The notes under the pieces were generated by a model, which had not been told where the DNA came from, did not search any database, and worked only from the letters and a program-made list of their open reading frames with translations. A program made the translations under genes and the position numbers. Shown piece after piece: positions 23,001 to 34,275 of a stretch of DNA of 64,000 nucleotides (position 1 is its first letter; each line of letters opens with the position of its first letter). This DNA comes from Begonia masoniana (taxonomy: Eukaryota > Streptophyta > Magnoliopsida > Cucurbitales > Begoniaceae). The DNA lies in NCBI GenBank assembly GCA_022432975.1, contig CM039512.1, forward strand, positions 41,895,501-41,959,500, read 5' to 3'.

Positions 23001-24500
23001 ACACAACGACAACCACACAAGACAACACACACGACTACTCAACACAAACACACACGACAAACAAACAAACCTGACCAACAACATCGACAAACATACAACG
23101 ACAACCCAACGCCAACACTCAATGACAACCCAACGACAAACACAAAACGACAACCGTGCAGCTATGCGTATCTAACGTGCTCTACATCATGCTGCATGCT
23201 TCAAAGGAATGTAATGCCACACCACACACACCACAACTCAACGCTAAGCACAACAATAACACAACACTACAAGAAGAAAAGCAATAACAAATAAAACCTA
23301 CCATTCTATGGTGTAGGGCCGAAGGCGAAAAAACATTACCCACTACTTACCTGGCGTCCTAGCTCGCTGAGGATACTCGGTTACCTGTCCACCTACGGCT
23401 CTACCTACGACAAATAGTCAAACTTCATTAAATCAAGTTTACATTCACCCATTACTCTCAAACTACTATTTCTAACCTAATCCAACTAAAACCTAACTAA
23501 ACGGGCCACTAATTTGGGTTTGGTAAAAACCGACCCGAACTTCAAACGTGCATAACTTTCGCGTCGGATATCGGAATCGAACGATTCTAGTAGCCACGTA
23601 CTCCTCTAATAATCTATTTTAACCTGTCAAAAGAAATTTTAAAACAAATAACTCTAGCTAGGTCAAAAATCAGAAAACCCAAACTGCCCCTTTACCCGGA
23701 AAATCCCCCTTTTTGATTTTCCATCAATTCTCACTCAATTCCTCACTAATCAACCACAAATACCCTCAATTTGAATAATCTAACCAAAAATCCAGAACTA
23801 CAAGCAAAAACCCAAAATGCCCTAAAGAGGGCTTCACTGTTTTACGCCCAAATCGGGCTCATCATGGCCAGGCAACCAAAGCCGGACCAAGGGTTGGCAA
23901 ACCCACGCCGGAGGTGACCAAATCCGACCGGTGATCGGAGCCAAAACAGGCTCGACACTCACGGCCAAAAATAGAACCGAAACAGAGCACAAATCGGGTC
24001 TAACCTGTCGGTTCGTGCGCGGAGACAACCGGAAACCGCTCGGCACCGTTGTCTGGCCGGAGAATGCCGAAAAACGCCGGTGATTTTGGTCGGCGATCAT
24101 CGCCCCTCCCTCGCCTCCATCTCCTCTGCTCCCTCGGGTGCTCAAACACGACAGAATGGCTTCGGCCATTCTGTTGTGTTTTTATTTATTTTTTATTTTT
24201 AAATTAAATAATAATAATAATAAAACTAATCGTTAATTAATCATCATTTACCGTTTTGCCCTCCCGTGTTTCCGACCAATACGAATTTCGTTAAATCTCG
24301 TTATTAAATTAACCTAATCCCCGACTTAATTTCAATCAAATTTATTCACTTTACATTTCAATTAATTAAAACTCAATTACTTAAAACAACCTATTTTATT
24401 ATTCTTTTAAATTTCTCTCCAATTAAAAAAAATCTCGGATGTTACATAACGAGCGAGTGAATTGTATACTCAGAGTGAGCCAACACGTGCAGGAGTTCAG

Positions 24501-25282
24501 GTAAGTAGTGGATCACTTGTGTTTTGCCTTTGGGCCTACACCATGGAATAGTAGGGAATTGTTTGCTTGATTGTTTTATTTTTGTCTTGTGTTGTGCATT
24601 GTATGTGTCACGCATCATTGTTTTTAAACTACAGAACGAACGTGTTTTGAAGCATGGTTTTGAATGGTGAGCTTGCAACGTAAGGGGTGGTGTGAGTTGA
24701 AACGTAATGTGGTTGTGTTGGAGTCACCCAGTCGCGTTAGGGTAGCACCTGCAAGGAACTCTAGTAGAGTTTTCCAGTCGCATTAAGGTGGTACCTGTGA
24801 GGGACTAGTAGAGTTTGAGTCACCCAGTCGCGTTAGGGTAGCACCTGCGAGGAACTCTAGTAGAGTTTCCCAGTCGCGTTAAGGTGGTACCTGCGAGGGA
24901 CTAGTAGAGTTTGAGTCACCCAGTCGCGTTAGGGTAGCACCTGCGAGGAACTCTAGTAGAGTTTCCCAGTTGAGTTAATGTGGTACCTGCGAGGGACTAG
25001 TAGAGTTTGAGTCACCTAGTCGCGTTAGGATAACACCTGCGAGGAACTCTACTGAAGTCTCTCAGTCGCTTTAAGGTGGTACCTACGAGGTACTACTAGA
25101 GTTGCAGTTTAGCACTTGCGATAAGTTCCGTTCTGTGAGTGAGCAACGAAATGCAAACAAAACAAGAACAACTGAGGGAGTAGAAACTTCATGTGTTAGG
25201 GGTTGTGTTGCATTATGTTTTTGGTATGCATTATTCTCTACTTACTAAGCATTAGGCTTACGTTTTGTGTTTTATGGACTAG
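24501..25282 (+). other. Predicted leader intron of solo LTR D
   Basis: CAG precedes the donor GTAAGT at 24501. Box 1, CCTACACCAT, is at 24535-24544 and a weaker box 2, ATGGACTAGG, at 25274-25283, with two adjacent mismatches. The hairpin TAAGC/GCTTA with loop ATTAG is at 25246-25260. A 96-bp array lies between the boxes. It has the poorest pairing of the set. Confidence 0.45.
24721..25115 (+). repeat. 96-bp tandem array in solo LTR D
   Basis: Four copies start at 24721, 24817, 24913 and 25009. Each is a dimer of two related halves around CAGTCGCGTTA and ACCTGCGAGG. Confidence 0.93.
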
Positions 25283-25794
25283 GTAACGACAAGAGTTCAG
25301 GTGAGCTAGATGATGTAGCCTAGGAGTAGGGGCAGTCGGTGATTTATGAGGCACGTCGGTGCAGGCACTTGTCGGGGCGTCTCGACCATGGTCTTCGGGA
25401 TGTATGTGGGATTTGGTATTTTGGTAGTTTAGTCGATATTTTGGTAGTTAGTTTAGATTTCAGTTTGTGGAAATGATGGGAGTTTTATAACTCTTTTGGT
25501 TAATGTTTTGGAAGTTATTGTATATATATTGTCTGATGTTTTGGGATTTATAAAAATTAAACGTTATGCCGCTCGATTTTTCGTATAGCAAACAACGTCG
25601 GTTTTCAATGGTTTTTCACATTTTCGTTAAGATTTTGGAGTCAGTTTTTTTCGGGATTTTCTCGTGTCGGGAAGTGAGAAATGTCAGGAAATGTTTTGGG
25701 TAAGTTTTGGGTGGTTTGGAGGTGAGTGGTTTGAAGAAATTTGAGAAAAAGTGAAAAAAAAAAAAAGAAATGGAAAAATGGGCATTTTGGCCGA

Positions 25795-25890
25795 AGAAAC
25801 CCGTGAGGGCCCGATCAATCGGCCACCAGCGCCGATCAATCGGCCACCAGCGCGCTGCAGCAGAGCGCGCGCGGCGCCCAACACTCCACT
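25795..25890 (+). repeat. GC-rich palindrome block in solo LTR D
   Basis: Two copies of CCGATCAATCGG followed by CCACCAGC, then CGCGCTGCAGCAGAGCGCGC. It lies about 230-320 bp before the LTR 3' end, the same place as the blocks in A, H and I. Confidence 0.8.
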
Positions 25891-26121
25891 TTTGGTTTTT
25901 TTTTTTTTAATTTTCCTATTTCTACTATGTTTTAACCCGATCTTTTCCGACATATTTTAAACGTATTTTGGGCATGTTTTCCAACAAAAATTAAGGGTTC
26001 GAAAAACCTGAAAATCGAGTCAAAAATTTATCAAAAATTATTTTAAACGTCGTTTTAAACGCGGAATTAGTTAGCAAAATAGCGCACCGAGCTGGGGTGG
26101 GTTCGGTGGCATTACACCTTC

Positions 26122-28424
26122 CATCGTTAAATACCACAGGTTGAGCTACTTTTTCTGATACGAACCAAATTCTCATCATGTTCAATATAAATTGTACTAA
26201 TCAATCCATATCAACTTATAATTAGATTTCAGCTAATACATATTAATTATACTAATCCCGATCAACATAAATAATCAACTTTAATTAACTTAATTAATCT
26301 TGCTCATATACACCACGTTTAGGTTTCAAATTTGACATGTGGCACTACCCTATTGATAACCACATTTTATCACATGACGTTATGAATAAAATCTTTATAA
26401 AATTTTTCACCGTACTGTACATCCTTAAATTCTTACTTGATCTATCCACATTGAGTATTTATTAAGCTTTATACTTAATTGTCTCATACACTTTAATTAT
26501 CTTGTACAGTTAGTTCAACTTTAAAAATATGTAACTTTAGTTATGAAACTAAAAATTTCAAAATCTTAAAGTTACTTTCTACATTAAGATGTCTACTTTA
26601 ATGCCTTAAGTTTTTATAAATTTTCATAAATTTTCATGCACGTTTACATACTCAACAATACCAAAATATCATAATTAATTAGTTTTATTACTAATCATGG
26701 ATATTTACGTCATTCATACTAAATGCAGATTTTCAAATCATTACAAATTGCCAGATCGAAAAGAGTGCTAATCATCCTTATCACTGGAGATGGTGAACAC
26801 GGTCGTTAGTATTGTTCAAGTGGTAATTGTCTGAAGCGCCTGTGGATCACATACCTTTCTAGGGGCTGTGGTACCAGTATATGATCTAGTCCAAACTTGC
26901 CTAGCAATATCTCCCAAGTAAAAGACCTAAGGTCTGCCGAAAAAGTGCAAAATCTTGTGAGATCCTAAAATTTGGTCTCCATGCAAGAAAGAAATCTATT
27001 GAAAGATGATTGAAGCCTGATCTGGTGGAAAGGCACCATGTGGAGGTGAGGGAAGTGACATCACCTGATGGAATCGAGATAGATGGTCGATGTCTACTCC
27101 AACCTGATACTCTGTTGATATAATCATGTTATCTAAAAACCTCCGTCTTATCAGATGCAGATGGGTTGCCTAATCTCAAAGAATTTCATTCGGCGTGAAT
27201 TGCAAGATTGATTGTTGAATAATGTTGCCCACTTCAATAGATCTGTGTCCTAATGCATGTACGAAAAAATTATAGTAATATAATTACATTACATGTACAA
27301 TGCCAAGTTTTATAGTATAGTGATAAATATGATTTTCCCTTTACCTGGATAATTAAAATATGATTTTGAACACTAAAATGAAATAAATAAAATAAATCAA
27401 ATTATCAACGAAAAACTTTTGATTCAGAAAAGATGCAGATGATTGAATTAACGAATGTATATCACATTATTTTTCATACTAATATCACTTAGTTGAACAA
27501 TTATTTATAAATCGAAAATCATATTTTGTTAAACTAGCTCAAGCTAACATTAGTTATTCAATAATATGCAATGGTTTTCTATTTTGACTATACAAAACCC
27601 TAATACTCTCTCGAGCTATTAAAATTATATGTTGTAATATCCAAGTCATATTTAAAATTGCCTTTAAATATCAAATCATTCAATATGATGCTAGCAAATT
27701 GAAAGCATTAAGAATAAAATACCACAAACAAACAATAAATTCAACTAATAGAATAATCAGTTATCAAAATAACATTTTAAATAAATTATCAATCTTTCTT
27801 CTAGAGGGAGATAGTGGGTAATTGAATGAAAAATAGAAAAAAAAATGTTGAACATAATGAAATTAAAGACAAGAGAATATCAGTTTTTGGATGTCACAAT
27901 TGTGGTAGAATAAGTATGTTGGTCTACCCGGCTGAGGTTGAAAATCCTCTTTAATCTCTCTTCAAAATATGTCTGAAGGCTGTCAAAGGTCTTCCAAATA
28001 TTGTTTTCTTTTCAAGTCTTGATTATTCTAAATATTTTGAAGGAATCTTTCCAAACGTACAAAATCTCACAATTTTGAAAAGTAAATCTGCTCCTGCGCC
28101 GCAACTCTAGACTTCGGCGCCTCAGAACGGGCTTTATTTCACTTCTGGGCCACAACTTGGATGATCTGGACCGCGACTTGGGTTCATTCTGTGTTCTGGG
28201 CGCAACGCAGATGCTGCTGTTTGACGCCTATCTTCTTGCTTTTAAGTCGCAGCTTGGTTATTTCTCGGGTCGCGGCTTGCCGTTTAAAATTGGTCATTTA
28301 TATCTTTATTTCATTTGTTTCATAAGTTATTTGCGCAGTAATTTGAAATAGATTAAAACTTTTAAAAATCGAGAATAAACATCAACTTCACTTAGAATGA
28401 TGCAAATAACACTTATTTTCATAA
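26122..28424. other. AT-rich sequence without a recognisable gene
   Basis: About 2.3 kb with dense stops in all frames. A moderately complex part at 26760-27200 could be a decayed transposon or host sequence; I cannot identify it. The part near 28090-28270 (GC-richer, with CGCCGCAACTC and CGGGTCGCGGCTTG) is probably inside an LTR of a Tat/Athila-like element read on the minus strand. Confidence 0.4.
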
Positions 28425-28553
28425 TTATCACACCTCCAAACTTAGTTTTTTGCTAGTTCTCTAGCAAAAATAACAAAATATGTGACATAAACCGTAGCAC
28501 CCGGCAATTATCGACTGGAATTGACGTTTGTAGCGTACGTTTTATGGAATTAA
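28425..28553 (-). mobile_element. 3' untranslated end of a Tat/Athila-like element (fragment)
   Basis: On the minus strand this reads TTTTTGCTAGAG..., CTAAGTTTGGAGGTG and then TGATAA. This wording (self-complementary GCTAGAGAACTAGC, then CTAAGTTTGG-GGTG before the LTR) is typical of the 3' end of Tat/Athila elements. The LTR would begin at 28430 going left. Element F cut it at 28553. Confidence 0.5.
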
Positions 28554-29374
28554 TGTAACACCCCCGAACCAACACCGGCTTGGTGCGTTACTTTGCAAAC
28601 CAATTCCCGTTTAAAACAACGTTTAAAATAATTTTCGACACAATAACGACTCATTTTCGGGTTTGTCGAACCCTCAAAATTTGTTGGGAAACGCGCCCAA
28701 AATACGTTTAAAACACGTCAAAAATGTCGGGTTAAAATAATTTGAAAATAGAAAAAAATTTAAAAATAAAATAAAATTAGAAGTTACTGTGCGCGCGCCC
28801 CTTCAGCCCTTCTCACTTTCATTCAAATTTTTCCCAGCCAAACTCTTCCAAAAATTCCGAAATTTTTACCACTCTATCCCGACACCCAAAACTCCATGTC
28901 TCGTAAAAATCTCGGAAAATCAACTTAAAATAGTCATTGAAAACGTATAGCAAAACAAACCCGACATTATTGACTTTTAAAAAAAAAACGGCAATATAAT
29001 GCCTAAAAGTTTATAATCCAAAAACCTGAAAAACATACACATTTAAACACACAATTCAACCCAGTTCACACCAGAACAAATCTACAAGTATTTACACTAA
29101 ACAACTCTCACAAAACCAACCACAAAATCTCACAATCTCAACTACAAACCAAAATCCCACAAAACCGATCAACAATATCAAATTCTAAACAACCCAAACA
29201 ACCATCAATTCTAACCCAAACTAACCACAAATCTCAAAATCTCCAATACAAACCACAAGCAGAGAACTAGGTCGAAGCGCCCCGACAATGGCCTGCACCG
29301 GCGAGCTCCGTGGATCTCTGACTGCTCCTAGTCGTAATCCTTACTCTCAAGCTCACCTGCAAATGCTCCGTCAC

Positions 29375-30922
29375 CTACACCACAGAACACACACACACAC
29401 ATAAGCTTATGCTTGCAAGTAAGGATAACAAATGCAACTAAACAAAATGCAACTTCTACACTCTAGGCTGGTTTCAATTACATTCTCCTTTTATTAATCA
29501 TCTACCCGTGCATCTTTCATAGAGACCCTCCCAAGGTGCTCCACGAGCACTACTCCCCGGCGAAGCAGCTTTATTCAATATCACGGCTTCTCATAGAGAT
29601 CCTTCCGAGGTGCTCCACGAGCACTACTCCCCGGCAAGGCAGCCTTACTCGGTATCACTATCACAACACAACTCTTGTAGAGACCCTCCCGAGAGATCCT
29701 TCCGAGGTGCTCCACGAGCACTACTCCCCGGCGAAGCAGCTTTATTCAATATCACGGCTTCTCATAGAGATCCTTCCGAGGTGCTCCACGAGCACTACTC
29801 CCCGGCGAAGCAGCTTTATTCAATATCACGGCTTCTCATAGAGATCCTTCCGAGGTGCTCCACGAGCACTACTCCCCGGCGAAGCAGCTTTATTCAATAT
29901 CACGGCTTCTCATAGAGATCCTTCCGAGGTGCTCCACGAGCACTACTCCCCGGCGAAGCAGCTTTATTCAATATCACGGCTTCTCATAGAGATCCTTCCG
30001 AGGTGCTCCACGAGCACTACTCCCCGGCGAAGCAGCTTTATTCAATATCACGGCTTCTCATAGAGATCCTTCCGAGGTGCTCCACGAGCACTACTCCCCG
30101 GCGAAGCAGCTTTATTCAATATCACGGCTTCTCATAGAGATCCTTCCGAGGTGCTCCACGAGCACTACTCCCCGGCGAAGCAGCTTTATTCAATATCACG
30201 GCTTCTCATAGAGATCCTTCCGAGGTGCTCCACGAGCACTACTCCCCGGCGAAGCAGCTTTATTCAATATCACGGCTTCTCATAGAGATCCTTCCGAGGT
30301 GCTCCACGAGCACTACTCCCCGGCGAAGCAGCTTTATTCAATATCACGGCTTCTCATAGAGATCCTTCCGAGGTGCTCCACGAGCACTACTCCCCGGCGA
30401 AGCAGCTTTATTCAATATCACGGCTTCTCATAGAGATCCTTCCGAGGTGCTCCACGAGCACTACTCCCCGGCGAAGCAGCTTTATTCAATATCACGGCTT
30501 CTCATAGAGATCCTTCCGAGGTGCTCCACGAGCACTACTCCCCGGCGAAGCAGCTTTATTCAATATCACGGCTTCTCATAGAGATCCTTCCGAGGTGCTC
30601 CACGAGCACTACTCCCCGGCGAAGCAGCTTTATTCAATATCACGGCTTCTCATAGAGATCCTTCCGAGGTGCTCCACGAGCACTACTCCCCCCCATACTT
30701 GGGATCACGATACATTTCTCATTATTTCTATACATTTAATGCTCACTCTTTGAACCCGTGCTCACAACTCATTTTTTCGTGGTTCAAAAACCCTGACGCA
30801 TGCCAAACAATGCACAACATAAAATAAAACACAACAAGCAAACATCCAAACAAACAAACAAACATCCCTATCATTCCGTGGTGTAGGCCCGAAGGCAACA
30901 AAACACACAATCCTCTACTTAC
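29375..30922 (-). other. Predicted leader intron of element F LTR
   Basis: In sense CAG precedes the donor GTAAGT (30922-30917). Box 1 is CCTACACCACGGAA (30887-30874) and box 2 is TTCTGTGGTGTAGG (29387-29374); the only mismatch is a G-U pair. A short hairpin AAGC/GCTT lies at 29403-29414. The 74-bp array lies between. Confidence 0.55.
29521..30690 (-). repeat. 74-bp tandem array in element F LTR
   Basis: About 15 nearly identical 74-bp units (recognisable by CCGAGGTGCTCCACGAGCAC and CCCCGGCGAAGCAGC) lie between 29590 and 30690, with more diverged units at the left end (29521-29695). The uniform centre and diverged edge are typical of expansion by unequal exchange. Confidence 0.95.
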
Positions 30923-32240
30923 CTGGCGTCTCGATTCGTTTTCGCTCACTTCGTCCAACCCAATTACACACTCGATCACCTAAAATAACAGAGACTTAAC
31001 TTAGTAACATCCTAGGGGATTCTAAAGAAATCAACTAAACCAAACAAACACAAACTTTTCAACCTAAACACTCAAACCCAATTTTTATGCAAATCTTACC
31101 GTCCAAATTCAAACGGCCATAACTTTCACGTTTTTCAATGGATTTTGACGTGCCACCCCAATTCGGAAACCTCTACACGTCTACTATCCATTGAAGTACT
31201 CAAATTAACCAAACAACTCAATTGGCCAATCCGAAACTCCACCAACAGAATCGGCCATCCTAGTGTTCACAACCAATATTTGTGTAACACTCCTCCAATC
31301 TTCAATCTAATCAATCTAACCACCTAAACTAATCCATCCAACAATTAAATGATCAAAATAGGAAGAAAATACAGCCAAGGAATCAAAAATTCGGAACTCA
31401 CATTCTAGGGTTTCCAAACCCTCACTAAACTCACTCTAAATACCCTTAAAACACCAATAATCAACACCTAAACATATAAAAACCAAAACTCACTTATTTT
31501 TACCTTAAATCACCTTGAGAAAACTTGAAAAGATGAAGGAGAGAACCTCAAATGGTGGCTGAGCTTGGCGTGGAGAGGAAGAAGAAGAAAAATGATTTTT
31601 ATGCCAAATATCCCTTTACTTTAACTAATATATAAAACCAATTTTTTTCACTTTTTGATTTTTCCTCTAACTTTTCTTAATTTATAAAAGTGGCTCACCT
31701 TCAATCATCCCCCTCTTCAACGTGACATGCACCATTTGATTCCATTCAATTTCACTTTTTCCTAATTTTCTATTAGATAAAACAATAGTTGACTTTTCCA
31801 ACACTTTTTTTTGAATTGTCAACTTCATTCCCTTTCACAATTTCTTTCACTTTTAAATCCAACGTGAAAGCCACATTAATTCACCACTTTCTATACCTTT
31901 TCATTTCCAAAATTACTTGAAATTTGATTGGTTACTTAACTTTGACTTTTTCAACTCATTTAGTTTGAATTTTCAACCCTCCTTTTCCCTGCATCTTTCT
32001 TCCAACGTGAATAGCATTAATTGATCCCCTAACTTCTCACATTGTAAAGCATTTTCATGGCTAGCACCCTATTGGTTTATGAGTTTTTTTTTTTCAAAAG
32101 TTTGAATTTTCAAACCTAATCCTTTTGTCTTGTCCATTTCATTTCTTCTCTTTGCCTTATTCCTAATTCTCATTTCACGTAACGATAAACTATCCTAATC
32201 CAGGGCATATGTGCATTACAGGAAATTCCTGGGTGTTACA

Positions 32241-33096
32241 ATCCACCCTCCTTACAAAAATTTTGTCCTCAAACTTTGTGGCCTTATTATTTCTTAACCT
32301 ATTAACTCCAATGCTAACCTCTTAACTTCTGGGTTGTCGCGCTAACTTTCAATTACCCCTATACCCTAAATCATCAATCAGTTGTTAATGACAATCCCTA
32401 TAACTCCAAAGTTTCAACCTCATCTAACTTTGCACCTCAAGTTCAAGTAGTCATATGTCCATTAATGGCAACTAAGCATTCAGCACTTATGCTCTCAACC
32501 CCTCTAACTTCCCTCTAACTTAGTTTCAACCCTAACTTTTCCTCAAGCCAAGGTCACATAGTCACTTACCTTCCTAATTCAATGTTCTTCAAACACTTAC
32601 ATTACAACCTCAAACCTCCAAAGTTTTAAATTATCCTTTTATGCATTCCACAGTTCAATTACTCACATGTTCCTTACTTTTAACCTAAGCAACTATCATT
32701 CAGACTCTCAAACTCCTCTAACTAAGGTCTCAACTCTAGCTTTCCCTAGATGCATCTAATTCCTTACTTCAATTTCTGTCTCTATCAAGTACATACCTAA
32801 CCCGTTCCAAACTCAACCTGTATCCTCAATCATGTAACGCTAAAACTAAATAAATGAACTTTATCGTAAATTCTTAATTTCTAAATTATCACTCTCACCC
32901 CTTTCACCTATGTTCCTCAAACAATCAAGACCTTTTAGTGGTCGTTCTACCACCTGTTCTAACACCATCATCGTATGTCCAGCTCTTAATATTTAAATCT
33001 ATCAACTACTCACTCAAAGTACTATCTATTTATGTCCACACTCAATTTGTCCAACTTTTATTTCAGTCATCACCAAAGTCTGTTACTCACTGAACT
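32241..33096 (-). other. Non-coding 3' interior of element F
   Basis: This is pyrimidine-rich in the plus strand, with stops throughout and no pol domain. The first 35 bases are the polypurine tract (sense strand). The last five bases (GAACT, 33092-33096) are the target site of element G. It continues at 55336. Confidence 0.75.
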
Positions 33097-33479
33097 TGTA
33101 ACGACCCCGACGGGATCGCCACGTAAACATGACATTCATAATCATTTACTTCTTAATTTCCACACCCTATTCAATATAGGTAGGTACTTCTTTTTTTTTT
33201 TTAAAAAAAAAAACTTAAACTTGACTCCTTCATGTTTCTAAAGCTCACTCATCGACAAGTCAGTCGATTAAGTTCAATTGTCAGCTCCAAAACATAATCG
33301 GATAGGGAGAAATGTCCTCAAATCATTTGACGTGATTCTACTCGGGTTTGCATGGATTTGCATGCATCGGCTGGCAGGGTGTGCCCACCCGATTTGTCAC
33401 GTGTACTCCGCGTGATTCACTTATCATAGCCTAATAGAAGACGTCTTCCGGTGGCCCGTGGGTTTCACATGCTCAATTT

Positions 33480-33960
33480 AAAAACATTGCCCAGTAGGGG
33501 ACATCCACCAGTGAACACGAGTCAAACACGTGACTCTTTAAAATCTAACTAGTTAAGAAACATCATCCGGTGAGCACGTGCATCGCACATGACTTATTAA
33601 ATCACATTCGGCCACTAAACAACAAACATCGTCTACATCATCCGGTGAATAACTACACTTCCTCCACCGGTCACTAGACGACAAAATAACATTTTTCCTC
33701 TTCCGGCGAAGAGATACTCTACATCATCCGGTCACTAGACGACAAAAAAAACACTCACATCATCCGGTGAATAAAATACACTTCATCCACCGGGCGCTAG
33801 ACGACAAAATAACACTCACCTCGCCCGGTATTGTAAATACCCGCATCATCTGGTGACTATACGACAAACGACTTAACTCTTATCATCCGGCGAGCAAAAC
33901 ACTCGACATTACCGAATGACTAAAACACTCGACATCATCCGATAGACTTAATCTTCACAG
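33480..33960 (-). repeat. Degenerate CATCATCCGG repeats in element G 3' LTR
   Basis: Irregular repeats with CATCATCCGGTGA and CACTAGACGACAAA recur about every 50-70 bp. The same motif family appears, expanded and homogenised, in solo LTR J (58590-59810). The 5' LTR has the matching copy at about 51390-51860. Confidence 0.8.
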
Positions 33961-34275
33961 ACTTCAAATTTCAATGACTTAACATTCATACGTATAGAAA
34001 ACTAGAGACTCGTTCAGAATAAACGTAGCGGAAGACTTAAGCAAGACAGATCGTTCGAAAATTCCTTAAAATTAATTCCAGACTCAGAAGTTGACTCAGA
34101 CAATACTAACACTATCCTACATAATTCCAGTTCTTGTATTCTTACTGACATAAGGAAGCAATAACCAGGGGTCATAATCGCCTCTCCAGTCCCGCACAGT
34201 CACATTGAGCATCATCCAGCAACCAACTTTAAATATCATCTTTGAAATTAGTATCTTCACCTATAGTCTCTTCGC

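Larger units (their letters stand above)
21415..23350 (-). other. Predicted leader intron of solo LTR E
   Basis: In sense direction CAG is followed by the donor GTAAGT (23350-23345). Box 1 is CCTACACCATAG (23317-23306) and box 2 is CTGTGGTGTAGG (21425-21414). The one mismatch is U-G in sense RNA. The hairpin is TAAGCT/AGCTTA (21457-21444). The array at 21558-23000 lies inside. Confidence 0.55.
20751..24446 (-). mobile_element. Solo LTR E
   Basis: This minus-strand solo LTR is 3,696 bp. In plus coordinates it starts TGTAACGCCCCCG and ends ATGTTACA, with TSD TAACG at 20746-20750 and 24447-24451. It lies in the U3-like part of solo LTR D. It holds a 1.4-kb tandem array (21558-23000), a 59-base A run and the leader-intron boxes. 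Its part at about 23510-23780 is clearly homologous to about 1800-2080 of element B's LTR although the flanks differ. Confidence 0.93.
19555..26116 (+). mobile_element. Solo LTR D, interrupted by solo LTR E
   Basis: It starts TGTAACACCC and ends GGCATTACA, with TSD CCTTC at 19550-19554 and 26117-26121. No primer site or internal genes follow, so it is a solo LTR, the product of recombination between two LTRs. Without E it is about 2.86 kb. Its 3' part is homologous (opposite strand) to solo LTR I. It carries the leader-intron boxes, a 96-bp tandem array and a GC-rich palindrome block. Confidence 0.93.
28554..32240 (-). repeat. Element F 3' LTR
   Basis: This 3,687-bp LTR in plus coordinates starts TGTAACACCCCCG and ends GGGTGTTACA. 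A purine-rich tract in the sense strand (about 32241-32275, AAGGAGGGTGGAT at its end) lies next to it and marks it as the 3' LTR. It carries a 74-bp array and the leader-intron boxes. Confidence 0.92.

Noticed and set aside
21572..23294. Open frames of 500-560 residues rich in PHRSALH and TTTNTQ
   Set aside because: They are translations of the two-module tandem array in solo LTR E, open in all three frames and without a start context or domain.
26122..28424. A host gene in the longest non-LTR stretch
   Set aside because: No frame of useful length, no recognisable motif and no exon-like pattern; the right end looks like a Tat/Athila fragment.
29536..29915. Overlapping 101-residue repetitive frames
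   Set aside because: Translations of the 74-bp LTR array; not genes.
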